From Bursaphelenchus xylophilus (taxonomy: Eukaryota; Nematoda; Chromadorea; Rhabditida; Aphelenchoididae): 64,000 nt of DNA. Below, in pieces: positions 21,223 to 32,623 of this stretch (its first letter is position 1; every line of letters begins with the position of its first letter). A program made the translations under genes and the position numbers. Location: positions 10,044,001 through 10,108,000 of the forward strand of contig CAJFCV020000006.1 in NCBI GenBank assembly GCA_904066235.2, in the 5' to 3' direction. The notes under the pieces were generated by a model. It did no database searches. It saw only the letters and a list, made by a program, of their open reading frames with translations, and had not been told where the DNA came from.

Positions 21223-23658
21223 TTAAAAGAGAGTTTTTTACAACTCGAAGGATGGCCCGGACATTTCGAAAAAACGACCAACTCAGAATCGTTTGATATT
21301 TTGCATAGTTGTTGTACTATGATAGCTGAACGTCAGCGCGAATTTTTAGTTTCTGAAATTACCGTATACGGGGGTTACGGTAGGTACAATTTTTAGAAAG
21401 ATTGGGTTCGTGTGTAAAAACCCCGAGGAGTAAAAGCACAAAACCTCGCTGTTTTACGTTTTTGACCATGGGGAACATTTTCATAATTGACAACTTTACC
21501 GTAGGATGTTGCCTTCGACTACATTGAAAAATACCAAGGTACCATATTGAATGTAACTTTTTTGCAGAGAACTTGTCTCAACTTTTGAAACCTCTCAAAA
21601 ATACTTTGACATAGGTGTAACAACATATCAAAAATGCGCGAAAATAAAAGGGGTGGTTTTGGAGTTACGGTACTTTGAAGGCAGCCGTTACCGTATATCA
21701 AAAAATAATTTTTTTCAAGATCGGTGTAGAAGAGCAGCAAATCATGCCAAAATACGTTTTCGACCATGGAGAACATTTTTGTAATTAACACTTTTTCTGT
21801 AGGATGTCATCTTCGACTACTTGGAAAATGACCAAGGTACCATGGTCAATATAACTTTTCGGCATTCTACTTGTCTCAACTTTTGAAACCTCTCAAAAAT
21901 ACTTTGACATATATGTAACAACATATCAAAAATTTAGAAAAATAAAAGGGGTGGTTTTGGAGTTATGGCACTTTGAATGTGGCCGGTACCGTACATCAAA
22001 ATTTCCTTTTTTCTAAACTTGACGTAGAAAACCCGCAAACCTTGCCAAAATACGTTTTCGACCCTCGCGAACATTTTTGTAATTGACACTTTTTTTGTAC
22101 GATGCAGTCTTCAACCGGTATGAGAAATATCAAGATACCATGTTCAATATAACTTTTCGGCATTTTACTTGTCTCAACTTTTGAAACCTTTCAAAGACAC
22201 CTTGATATATGTGTAACAACATATCAAAAATTTAGAAAAATAAAAGGGGTGGTTTTGGAGTTATGGCACTTTGAATGTTGGACATACAGTACACCTAGAT
22301 TTATTCTCGGCTAAACTTTACGCAGATTATTTTAAAAACAAGATGTAATGTTTTATGTATGTTGCACGACCCTCAGAAACTATTTTCACTAGGAAATTCA
22401 GAAAAATTAGGCCTAAGCGTACTGTAACATATCGTGCGCATATAATTGGTTACTGTAACAGCAAGATCAGCGATTTCTTATTTTTTTTTGCAACGATTAC
22501 CACGGTTTAGACTCGTGTATGTCATACGACGGTGGAATCTTCCAAATTCGGATGTCAGCAGCACAACAAAAGTTTGGTGTACTGTATGATCAAGATTAAA
22601 AGTACCATAACTCCAAAACCACCCTTTTTATTTTTCTAAATTTTTGATATGTTGTTACACATATGTCAAGGTGTCTTTGAAAGGTTTCAGAAGTTGAGAC
22701 AAGTAAAATGCCGAAAAGTTATATTGAACATGGTATCTTGATATTTCTCATACCGGTTGAAGACTGCATCGTACAAAAAAAGTGTCAATTACAAAAATGT
22801 TCGCGAGGGTCGAAAACGTATTTTGGCAAGGTTTGCGGGTTTTCTACGTCAAGTTTAGAAAAAAGGAAATTTTGATGTACGGTACCGGCCACATTCAAAG
22901 TGCCATAACTCCAAAACCACCCCTTTTATTTTTCTAAATTTTTGATATGTTGTTACATACATGTCAAAGTATTTTTGAGAGGTTTCAAAAGTTGAGACAA
23001 GTAGAATGCCGAAAAGTTATATTGACCATGGTACCTTGGTCATTTTCCAAGTAGTCGAAGATGACATCCTACAGAAAAAGTGTTAATTACAAAAAAGTTC
23101 TCCATGGTCGAAAACGTATTTTGGCATGATTTGCTGCTCTTCTACACCGATTTTGAAAAAAATTATTTTTTGATATACGGTACCGGCTGCCTTCAAAGTA
23201 CCGTAACTCCAAAACCACCCCTTTTATTTTCGCGCATTTTTGATATGTTGTTACACCTATGTCAAGGTATTTTTGAGAGGTTTCAAAAGTTGAGACAAGT
23301 TCTCTGCAAAAAAGTTACATTCAATATGGTACCTTGGTATTTTTCAATGTAGTCGAAGGCAACATCCTACGGTAAAGTTGTCAATTATGAAAATGTTCCC
23401 CATGGTCAAAAACGTAAAACAGCGAGGTTTTGTGCTTTTACTCCTCGGGGTTTTTACACACGAACCCAATCTTTCTAAAAATTGTACCTACCGTAACCCC
23501 CGTATACGGTAATTTCAGAAACTAAAAATTCGTACTGACGTTCAGCTATCATAGTACAACAACTATGCAAAATATCGAAAGATTCTAAGTTGGTCGTTTT
23601 TTCGAAATGTCCGGCCCTTGTTATGAGAAGCTTCAATCTGTAAAAAACTCTCTTTTAA
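21223..23658. mobile_element. 2.4 kb giant palindrome built of ~298 bp units
   Basis: Two inverted arms of about 1.08 kb (21223-22305 and 22575-23658) surround a ~270 bp unpaired centre. The outer edge of both arms reads TTAAAAGAGAGTTTTTTACA. Each arm has three diverged units about 298 bases long, recognisable by ACGTTTTCGACCATGG-like words at 21455, 21753 and 22051 and by AAAAGGGGTGGTTTTGGAG. No transposase is present; open frames inside are mirrored on both arms and are not genes. A transcript across it would fold into a ~1 kb double-stranded RNA. It could be a foldback transposon or a palindromic gene-amplification scar. Confidence 0.75.
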
Positions 23659-24230
23659 GGACCAATATCAACTATAAAAGAGATCAAAATTGAATTTTTA
23701 ATAAATTTGCGCTATTTCCCTTAGGGCAAAATTCAAAAATTCTCTATTTTTCACCTTTTTTGACCTAAAATTTGATTTTTTGGACAAAAAATTTAATTTT
23801 TATGAATTTTCCGAATTTTGCCTGAGGCAAAATAGTTTTTTATACTTTTTATTTTCCTTTTCTCACCTGAAAATTCATTTCCATTCTCAAAAATCAAAAA
23901 ATTAAAAAAAATTTTTTTAAATTTTTTCCTAATTACCCTAAGGCAGTATTTCCAAATCCCCCGGAAATTGCCATAAAAACCCCTCGAGCCCACCCCGACT
24001 ACAATAGCCATTCGTTGCGCGGGTAATCGCACACCTGCCTTATAGTTATTAGTGCGGAAAATGGAATAGGTTTGCGCACAGTGCAACGCAAAAAAGCCGA
24101 TTGGTTTCTGCGGGAAATCTGTCGCTTTTCGCGATGATTTAGGGCTCGGAAAGGTAGTAATGGGCTTATTTTTTACTGGAAATTGTAGTTTTGAAATTTT
24201 TGCACGGTGCAATGGGAATTTTTTCGGAAA
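23659..24230. other. Non-coding patch after the giant palindrome
   Basis: AT-rich DNA encloses a more complex, GC-richer island at 23945-24160 (CCCCCGGAAATTGCC, GAGCCCACCCCGACTAC, GCGCGGGTAATCGCACACC). I considered a structured RNA on the minus strand but recognise no family. Palindromes resume at 24075. Confidence 0.35.
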
Positions 24231-25735
24231 CTGCACTGTGCGGTGAAAGTTCTGGGATTTTCGCACTGTGCAATTGCAAAATTTTGGAAAATTGTTAATG
24301 AAAAAGACGAAATGGGGTGTCTAAAATTATGGCAATCGAAAATTGACTAATTTTTTTATTGCTGCACTGTGCAAAAAAAAATTTTTTTTTGGATCTGCAC
24401 AGTGCAAAAACAAAATAGTTGGGTAAAATACGGATCAGCTATAGCAATATCATTTTTATGAAAACAATTCTTATTCAATGTGTGGTAGGGTAGAAAAAAA
24501 ATATTTTATAATTTTTTACTCAGACGCCGTGAGAAGAAAATTAAATTTATTTTTTTTGCACGGTGCACAAAGAAATATTTTTTTAAAGTGCTGCGGCACT
24601 TCAAATAAATTCTTTTTTCAGTTAATTGGTAAGATTATTGAATCTTGAATTTTGATATTTCAAAATTTTGTTTTACTTGTTGTATAGTTGCACAGTGCAA
24701 AGAAGAAAAATTTTGTAAAATACGACGCCATGAAGCCACGGTTTCAAAATTGTGTATGAAAAAAGTGGTTATATCAGAGCTATTGGTGTCCTAAAATAAA
24801 AAAAAAAATGTTTCGTCTTTCAATGCAAAAAAAAACTTTTTTTTATTTTTTTGCACAGTGCGGAAAATAAAAATTTTTGATAAAATACGGAATCTTCCAC
24901 CAAAAAAATTCATGCTATTCTAACGCTTCCAGATATCTCGTATTTTAGAATTTAATTTATTTTTTCCATTTTTTTGCGGCATTATAAAAAAAAGTTAAAT
25001 TAAAATTCATTTTGCACTGTGCAGTTTCTTAAAGGCTTTTCTCACCCTGCACAGTGCAAATTGCCTTCTAAAATTCCCCCTAATAGTTTACTTTTTTATT
25101 TTTTTATTTTTTTATTTATTTTTTTTATTTTTTGCTGCATCGTTAAAAAAATTAAATTAAAATTCATTTTGCACTGTGCATTTTTCAAAGACTTTTTTTT
25201 CACCCAGCACAGCGCAAATTGTCTTCTAAAATTTCCCCCTAATAGTGTGCTAACCTTTTTTCTTCCTTTCCCATTTCCTTCCAATACTCACTTACTCTTG
25301 AGGAATTAGCCTCAAAAAGCCGGCGCAAACCTTTTTCGGCCATAAATTTCCGAGGAGTTTCCGAAAATTCGAAGTGACCGTTGTAGGCCCAAAAAGCCCC
25401 TTTTTGGGGAGCAAAGTTGAAAAATAAAAAAAAAAAATACGCAGCCCATTGCGCAACCACTTTATTATTCATGTGCGTCTTTTTGAGGGTGTAATTCGAG
25501 TCGGGTCAATCAAAATTTCATTGTTTGTGGAGGGGGAAAACAGACGTTTGAGGGTTATGACAATGCCAGGTGGGCCTCCGGGAAGCGTTGTTTGGGCTAT
25601 TATTTTAAAAATTATTTTTTTTTCTGTGATTTAAAAAAAACAAAATTTTAAGAATTTTTCGGTTTTTATGGTCAAAATGCTTTACAATAACACACAAAGA
25701 AAAAATTTTTTTTTGTAAAATACAAAATTACTTTT
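24231..25735. other. Intergenic stretch with scattered palindromes
   Basis: Scattered GCACNGTGC copies and GTAAAATACG words. A ~165 bp unit with TTGCACTGTGCA then a TTTCAAAGaCTTTT-like stretch and CTTCTAAAATT-CCCCCTAATAG occurs twice (from 25010 and 25168). An island at 25290-25600 is GC-richer but has no supported gene. Confidence 0.4.
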
Positions 25736-25739
25736 GGAA

Positions 25740-26790
25740 AAATTTTTTTTGCACAGTGCGAAATTTTGGTTTGATCAAAATTTGCACTGTGCAATATAAA
25801 AAGCCTAAAATTTTCGTGTGCACTGTGCATTCACAGTATTTTGGAAATAATTATTTGTAAAATACGTTCCGGGGAGCGTTCTCAGGTTTTTTACAAGCCT
25901 TCCAAGCTATTTTTTGCACTGTGCACTCTCGAAAACATTTTTATTTCTCACCACACGTTGCAATCCCAACTTTTTCTTTTTTTGCACTGTACAAATTCAT
26001 TCTTTTGGATTGCACGGTGCGAATTTTTGGCTTCGCTAAAATTTGCACTGTGCAATATGAAAAAGTCTAAAATTTTGACTTGCACTGTGCATTTAGAGTA
26101 TTTTGAACATAATTATTTGTAAAATACGTTTTGAATAGACCTGGTATTTTTGCAACCTTCAAAACTATTTTTTTCGCACTGTGCACTCTACGAAACAATT
26201 TCCTTTTTCACTGCACAGTGCAATCCGAAGTTTCCCGCCATTTCCCGGCCGTCTGCAATGTTCAAAAAAGCTGCGACAAAACTTATTTTTTTGCACTGTG
26301 CAAATTGATTCTTTTGGATTGCACGGTGCAAAATTTTTGGTTTGATCAAAACTTGCACTGTGCAATATAAAAAAGCTTAAAATTTTGACTTGCACTGTGC
26401 ATTTACAGTATTTTTCACATAATTATTTGTAAAATACGTTTTGTGGAGAGCTTGTGTTTTTGCAATCTTTAGGAAATCTTTTTTTGCACTGTGCACGCCT
26501 ACAAAACAATTTTCTTTTTCACTGCACAGTGCATTTCGAACTTTCCCGCCACTTTTTGGCCGTCTGCACTGTGCAAAAAAGTTGCGACAAAAACTCTTTT
26601 TTTCGCACTGTGCAATCTCCAAATCAATTTTATTTCACACCGCACAGTGCAATCCCAATTTTCCCGCCACTTTTTGATCCTCTGCACTGTGCAAAAAAAC
26701 TGCGACAAAACTTTTATTTGCACCGTGCAATATTGATTCTTTTGGTTTGCACAGTGCGAACTTTTATAAAATTGCACGGTGCGGTCCAAA
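25740..26790 (+). repeat. Higher-order repeat, three units of about 260-310 bp
   Basis: Each unit runs: palindrome, ATTTTTGGTTTGATCAAAA-like stretch, palindrome, AATATnAAAAAG, AAAATTTTGACTTGCACTG, ATAATTATTTGTAAAATACG (at about 25847, 26109 and 26419), then a TTTTTGCA-CTTT stretch and more palindromes. The GTAAAATACG word is a fixed part of the unit. Unit growth includes TTTCCCGCC words at 26230, 26542 and 26661. Confidence 0.7.
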
Positions 26791-26938
26791 AACACCTGTA
26801 AAAACTACAAATTTGAGATTAAAAAAAATTTTTTTTGACAAATAAAATTTTTTCGGGTACTAAAATTTCCCGTCAAGCACGTATTTTAGGAGTATTAAAG
26901 TTATTTTTCCAAAAAAATTTTATTTGTTTTTCCATAAA

Positions 26939-27199
26939 ATGACAATTCTTTTATTTGCTCAGAGTCGCCGCGTCGGTCCTCAAAATTTTGTTCGCCTTTT
27001 TACCCTGCGGGGCGAAGCGAAAAAAGGAGTGGACATTTTTTTGGGGCGACCCATTATAAATCAAGAACACGACGACTTTGGGGACGGGATTTTGTGGATT
27101 TTTCCGCGGGTCAAAAACGGAAAGCCTCATATCCCCCGGAAGGGGTTTTGGTGGGTTGACATTTGGACTGTGGAGTTATTCGATATTCAGGGATTTTGA
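26939..27199 (+). CDS. Possible small protein of 87 residues
   Basis: An ATG-to-TGA frame in a GC-richer island stands out from its AT-rich surroundings. The translation has balanced composition (contains RRVGPQNFVRLFTLRGEA and DDFGDGILWIFPRVKNGK) and is not built from the palindrome motif. No family is recognised. No acceptor, donor or upstream exon is evident and no signal peptide is convincing. It may be a short gene, an exon remnant of a repeat, or chance. Confidence 0.25.
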   Translation: MTILLFAQSRRVGPQNFVRLFTLRGEAKKGVDIFLGRPIINQEHDDFGDGILWIFPRVKNGKPHIPRKGFWWVDIWTVELFDIQGF

Positions 27200-28490
27200 G
27201 GGAATTTTGGAGGGGAAAAGAAAGGATTTTTCAGAAATTTTTTGATTTTTTTTTGATTTATATCACTTATTAGAGAGTTATTCGTATTTTACAGGTAAAA
27301 TAAAGGGATGCCCGCCCTATACACACGTAAAAAATAGTGTTTTAGTCATGTTTTTGCCCTAAATTTTGAAAAATATCCCTTGCACTGTGCAAAAATTAAA
27401 AAATTTGGTTTTCCTTCCACTAGTCATAAAAAAATTTTGTTTTTTGAAAATTCCTTTGTTTTGAAGCCAACACCTCACAAAGAGTTCGGTTTTTCCATTT
27501 TTTTCATTGCACGGTGCAGAGAAATTCAAGCGCTTTTTTTTGCACTGTGCAATATAATTAAATGCAATTTTTGCGCATTGCATGATCAAAATTGAATAAA
27601 ATTTTTTTACTATTCGCTTTTTTATGGCCATGTCTACATTTTGAAAGTAAAAATGACGGTTTTATCCACCGCACAGTGCAAAAAATTGGAGGGTCAACTT
27701 CCGCACTGTGCATTCAAAATTGAGCGCTCTTTTTGCACTGTGCAGTAAATAATTTTATTCGAAAAAGTAATAGGGCCAAAATAGAGAGAGAATTTTTATT
27801 TTAAAGAGTAAAATTGGACAAGTTTTTGTCCTCCTGCACTGTGCAAAATGAATTTTTGATTTTGCACAGTGCAGATTAAAAAATTTATTTTTTTTGATTT
27901 TTTATTTAATTCATGTTGTTTTACAGCACCTTGGTATTTTAATTTTCATTTTTTGATGTAAAAAAAATAATTTTTCTTATTGAATATTCATTTTTTCCCC
28001 AAAGATTTGCCCTTTTCAAACCTTTTTAAACTTTAAAAAAAACTTTTTTGACCTTTAGCAAACAGTCTTCAGCTAATTTTGAATGAATCATTGTCTAAAA
28101 AAACTATATTTAATTTAGGAAACTGTCCAAATCTGTCCGTTTTACGATTTACTTTGCCATTTTTAATAAAAAATTGAGGTTTTGCGGGGATCGTAAACGG
28201 ACTTACGTGTCACGGAACAACACGGCTTGCCCTGAGGGCTTTTATGGGTTTGTCGTGGCATTCGAGAAATTTTTGGGGGATTTGGGGTCAGAAATATTTG
28301 AATTGTCTGGAAGAAAGTTGGATATTTTGGGATTTTTTGAAGATTTTTTATAAAACAAATCAATTTTTTGTCGAAAAAATGGGTGAATTGCAAATAATGC
28401 CACCTGAAATGGTATAAAATTTCGTTTTTGAGTCGTATTTTATCCATAATTTTTTTTACCAGTCGATTTTTTTTTATTTTTTTTTGTTTT
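27200..28490. other. Intergenic stretch with scattered palindromes
   Basis: About ten palindrome copies lie between 27380 and 27870; the rest is AT-rich. At 28201-28261 a minus-strand ATG is followed after 55 bases by a perfect CAC|GTAAGT donor, which could be a first exon. No matching next exon was found, so I do not call a gene. Confidence 0.35.
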
Positions 28491-28493
28491 CTA

Positions 28494-28545
28494 CACAGTG
28501 CAATTTCATAGGGTGTTTTGCACTATGAAATTGCACTGTGCAAAA
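28494..28545. repeat. Hairpin of two inverted palindromes
   Basis: The left arm has ACAGTGCAATTTCATAG and the right arm CTATGAAATTGCACTGTGC, separated by GGTGTTTTGCA. It is a diverged single copy of the hairpin repeated in tandem at 30.33-31.11 kb. Confidence 0.7.
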
Positions 28546-28934
28546 AATAGTTTTTTTGGCCTAAAAATTGGAAAATCGTTGAAAAATAAAAAAAATAAAA
28601 TCAAAATCAAAGTGTTTTGAAAAAGAATTTTTTATTTTTTACCCGTAAAATACAATATTTTACATTTTTGAAAAATTTTTTTTAACATACCTACAATTAG
28701 CTTCCCAAAATTGCGTCTGATCATCCAACAAGATCCATTTTTTTATTTCCTCTCTCCAAAAAGTGCGTTTTTGCGTCGTTATGTTGTCATTGAATCCGAT
28801 TAATTAGCGGCGAACTAATTACCCCGCTGGCTACTATAATACTTTTTTTTTATCTTCCATCGGGTCAATAAATCTTTTTTGAGCTCCAATCTGACTCTGT
28901 TATTATGTTATGCAACACAACAATTAATTTTTGG

Positions 28935-29870
28935 ATTGCACTGTGCAAAATTATAATTATTTTTTCGCACTGTGCAGTCAGAAAAATTTTTTTTCTACCG
29001 CACAGTGCAGTTTCAAAACTTTTTGTGTGCACTGTGCGAAGAAATATTTTTTTCGTTTTTTTCGCACTGTGCAGTGTTCAGAAAGTTTCCACTGCACTGT
29101 GCGATGACAATTTTTGTTTTCTGCACTGTGCAAAAGAAACGCGACAAACTTTCCGTATGCACTGTGCAAAAAAAACCTTTTTTTTTGCACTGTGCAGTCA
29201 CAAAACGCTTTTTTCTATCGCACCGTGCAGTTTGAAGAATTTTGTTTTTTGTTTTCACTGTGCAAAAGAAACGCGACAAACCTTCCGTTTGGACTGTGCG
29301 AAAAAAAATCCGTTTGGTTTTTTGTTTTCTGCACTGTGCAAAAGAAACGCGACAAACCTTCCGTTTGGACTGTGCGAAAAAAATCCGTTTGGTTTTTTGT
29401 TTTCTGCACTGTGCAAAAGAAACGCGACAAACTTTCTCGTTTGCACTGTGCAAAAAAAACCATTTTTTTTTGTTTTTTCGCACTGTGCAGTCTGCAATTT
29501 TTTCCACCGCACCGTGCAGTTTGAATTATTTTGTTTTTTTGTTTTCCGCACTGTGCAAAAGAAACGCGACAAACCTTCCGTTTGCACTGTGCAAAAAAAT
29601 ATTTTTTTTTGTTTTTTCGCACTGTGCAGTTTTCAAACGAAGTTTCCACTGCACAGTGCGATGACAATTTTTGATTTCCTTCCTGCACTGTGCAAAAAAA
29701 TGGCCGCGTCAAACTTTGAATTTTTGCACTGTGCGAAAAAAAAGTTTCTCCTTTTTTCGCACAGTGCAAATTGAATTTTCATTTCTGCCTCTCTGCACTG
29801 TGCAGCAAAACCGGGAACAGCCTTCTTTTGCACTGTGCAAAAATTTTTTAAATTGCACAGTGCGGCGGAA
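28935..29870. repeat. Dense palindrome array with tandem AAAGAAACGCGACAAAC units
   Basis: More than 25 palindromes or near copies in 935 bases. The word AAAGAAACGCGACAAAC recurs at about 29134, 29264, 29341, 29416 and 29559, each followed by a TTTCCGTTTG or TTCTCGTTTG stretch. The ~75-base spacing of the middle copies shows recent tandem duplication. A degenerate TTGGACTGTGCG form was amplified along with them. The 289-codon frame here is an artefact of the motif. Confidence 0.75.
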
Positions 29871-30329
29871 AATTAAAAATTAATTTTTTTGATCTATTGT
29901 TCCTGAGGCAACAAAATTTAAAATTTTTATTTGAGACGTTCAAAAATGAATATTCATCAGGTGAAAAGAGAGGGAGAAGGGGGAAGAATGTTGTTTTTGC
30001 TTGTCTTTTATCTCATTTTATCCCATTTTTATCGCTCGCGGCAAGTTTTTCGATGAGTTTTTTTGGAGGATATCAGGGGAAGTGTGGTTTTGAACATAAA
30101 GCTTTTTTCATTTTTGTCGGCGATATTTTACAATTGGATAATTTCCTGATGATTATCTCACAAAAAAGTTTCAAAAGTAAAAATATGACTTGAATTACCA
30201 AAAAATAGGTTCTGTTATGTCATATCTTACGTATTTTAACAATTTTTAAATTATTTTTTTTTGTCATAATTTTTCTCAAAAATATGATAAAGACTTAGTA
30301 TTTAGAGTAAGAAGTCGAAACCCAACTCT
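29871..30329. other. AT-rich spacer with a purine-rich patch
   Basis: A GAGAGGGAGAAGGGGGAAG purine tract lies at 29968-29986. No supported gene or RNA was seen. Confidence 0.35.
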
Positions 30330-31110
30330 ATTTAACGTATTTTGCACTTACTTTTTTACGGTTTCTAGCGATAGAACTTATTTTTTGCACAGTGCAATTT
30401 CATAGTGCAAATAAGCCTATGAAATTGCACTGTGTTAAAAAATGGATTTATGAGTAAAATACGGATTCTATAGCTATACAAATTGATTATACAGACTTTT
30501 TACTGACATTCAATCAAGGCTTTTGATTTTTTTTATTTGAAATTTTTTTTATTTAAAAATTTTGAATTATTTTTAAAAATTTTGATTGATTTTACTCAAA
30601 TATACTCAAATATAAGAGTAAAACGTCGTATTTTAGGGTAATTTTTTATAATCATTACGTTCCACGTATTTTACACTGATTTTTTTATGTTTTTGCTATA
30701 CAAACATTTTTTGCACAGTGCAATTTCGTAGTGCAAAAAAGCCTATGAAATCGCACTGTGCGAAAAAAAAGTTTATGGGTAAAATACGTATTATACATGT
30801 ACACTGTTTTTAATACAGACTTTTTACTGACATTCTTAGTCATGATATTTTAATTTGTTAAACATTTTTTTTCACTTTAGAAATTTTTGATAAATAATTT
30901 TTATCAAACTTTTACTCAAAGATACGAAAAAACGTCATCTTTCAGGATAGCATTTTTGAGTTCAATGTATACCCGTATTTTACCCTTATTTTTTTACGTT
31001 TTTCGGACATACGAGTAATTTTTCGCACAGTGCAATTTCATAGTTCAAAAAAGCCTACGAAATTGCACTGTGCGAAAAAAGGGATTTATGGGTAAAATAC
31101 GCATGATCTT
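30330..31110. repeat. Tandem repeat of ~320 bp, three copies, each with a hairpin
   Basis: The hairpins lie near 30384-30435, 30710-30762 and 31022-31075 (spacing 326 and 312). Each stem is GCACAGTGCAATTTCATAG on the left with its inverted copy on the right and a loop of about 10 bases. Outside the stem each copy carries CGTATTTTAC on the left and GTAAAATACG on the right, so the whole is one nested inverted repeat. Spacers share TACAGACTTTTTACTGACAT. No coding sequence. Confidence 0.8.
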
Positions 31111-31381
31111 TTCAATTGTTCGATTATACAAGCTCTCTTGCTCTTCTTAGACTGTATTTCTTTGTATTTTTACCAAGAAAACCCGACGCAACCAGTGGTT
31201 TTTACTGACTCATCCCCGGTTTTATGTGAATTGCTCTCTTCTCACTTACTTTTCTCCATATTCCTCGTTGCGTAACTAGTCGGTAATTCCGCCGACGCCA
31301 TTGTGATTTATTCCACTTTATATTTGAGTGGATTTTGTGGGGATTTGGGGGGCTGAAAATTGAGATTTTTACTATATAATA
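31111..31381. other. Spacer before the mariner element
   Basis: Moderately complex sequence without a supported gene. The last two bases, TA, form the left target duplication of the element that follows. Confidence 0.3.
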
Positions 31382-32623
31382 CAGGGTGTACCAAAAAAAT
31401 GGAAACTTGTTTTTATAGCTATATTTTTTCGGAGAATCAAAATTCAGCAAAAGTAACGGTCATGATTGGTAACATAGAGCATTGTTTATAACATATTCAA
31501 TCTGTTTCACAGTGGCTGCCTTTGCTGGCGATAGAGAGCTCCAAACGTGACGTAAAATTTTGGGGTCCGGGCCGCAGCTTTTTAAAGGGGAAATCGGTCC
31601 CGTTCTTGGCGCATCATTTACTTTGCGACTCCAAACTTTTGTGGAGCATAGTACAGGTGCTGGCCTTCTATTTAAAAAAATATATAGTCCATTGGATTCA
31701 GATCTGGCGAGCAGGTGGTCATTTCGCAGGCGGGATAAAATCGGGAAAATCGGTCCCATTTCGGGTCCTGAGTCGATTTTGCCTTGTGAGCCGGCGCTGA
31801 GTCCTGTTGAAACGCCAAGTTTGCATTGCCAAGGTTCTGCTGAGCTCACGGAAGCACGACAAAATAGAAATTAACGCGGCGCTAGTATTTTGTCCCATTT
31901 ATTCACGAAAAACATGGAATTCTTGCCGCTGGCACAAATTCCGCCTTAAGCAATGACGACCCGGATTTTGGTGGTATTTGACGATGGCCAACAGGCTAGG
32001 AGCCTCATTGGAGCAGATTCTATCATTCCGGTGGTTGTGTATCCGCTAAATATTGAACCGCGAACTGAATGCGCTCACGTCTCGGAGCTGCGGCCCACCC
32101 CTTTCACTTTCCGACATTTTTGCGCTGTACGCACTTTCTCTCGACTTTAAAGATCTGAATTTTTTAGAGCTTGTATGACATGAGGTTGAGCTCGATTTGA
32201 CTATTCGGCCGAGCGATCGGTCGCTGATGTCAGTCTCAAGGGCAAGTTTTTCTTGAAAATCGCGGATTTTGCTGTGGGGGATCTTTCGGTTGAAAGCAGC
32301 GCTGGCGGTGCGTTTTCTTTCACTTCCTGGGCGCTTACTATCCGTATCAAGCTCCTTGGGCCTCGTGATTACTTTCGACACAACGTTCTTTCTATACCGA
32401 GCAAATTAACTGTTCGAACAGCTCCAAAAACAAGTCCAAAATCGAGGTCCATTTGTTTGAAGTTCAAAAAAGACAGGTGGATTAATCGATATGGGAGTAA
32501 AAATCAAAACATTAGGACAGAAAAACACAGAGAATTTTGTAGTAATAAACTTTTTTGGCTGCACCGAACCATGTTCGCGTCAGGACAAATGAAAAAAAGT
32601 TTCCATTTTTTTGGTACACCCTG
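31382..32623 (-). mobile_element. Degenerate Tc1/mariner-type DNA transposon
   Basis: The 1,242-base element has terminal inverted repeats of about 27 bases beginning CAGGGTGTACCAAAAAAATG, flanked on both sides by the TA dinucleotide duplicated by this superfamily. The minus strand encodes pieces of a transposase: an N-terminal helix-turn-helix like DISDRSLGRIVKSS (around 32240) and, much further on, CSPDLNPMDYIFF (around 31700), the region of the third catalytic aspartate. The pieces lie in different frames and are broken by stops, so the copy is dead. Confidence 0.85.
31460..32381 (-). pseudogene. Broken mariner-type transposase
   Basis: Reading from right to left on the minus strand, an amino-terminal DNA-binding stretch (EKLALETDISDRSLGRIVK) is followed by frameshifted sequence and then by the SPDLNPMDY motif near the C-terminus. 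No continuous frame covers both parts. I did not attempt to reconstruct the protein. Confidence 0.7.

Noticed and set aside
21519..23352. Mirrored 90-codon frames at 21519-21791 (minus) and 23080-23352 (plus)
   Set aside because: They are the same sequence in the two palindrome arms; no start context or splice sites and no support as a gene.
23945..24160. Possible structured non-coding RNA on the minus strand
   Set aside because: I compared it mentally with U1, U2, U4, U5, U6 and spliced-leader RNAs and found no diagnostic segment.
28201..28261. Minus-strand first exon (ATG, then CAC|GTAAGT)
   Set aside because: The donor is perfect but no downstream exon was found, so I left it as a note.
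28905..29774. 289-codon open frame with Cys-rich repeats
   Set aside because: The Cys/His-rich repeats come from the GCACTGTGC word (ALCK, HCAV). Frames on both strands are open for the same reason and no splice or start context exists.
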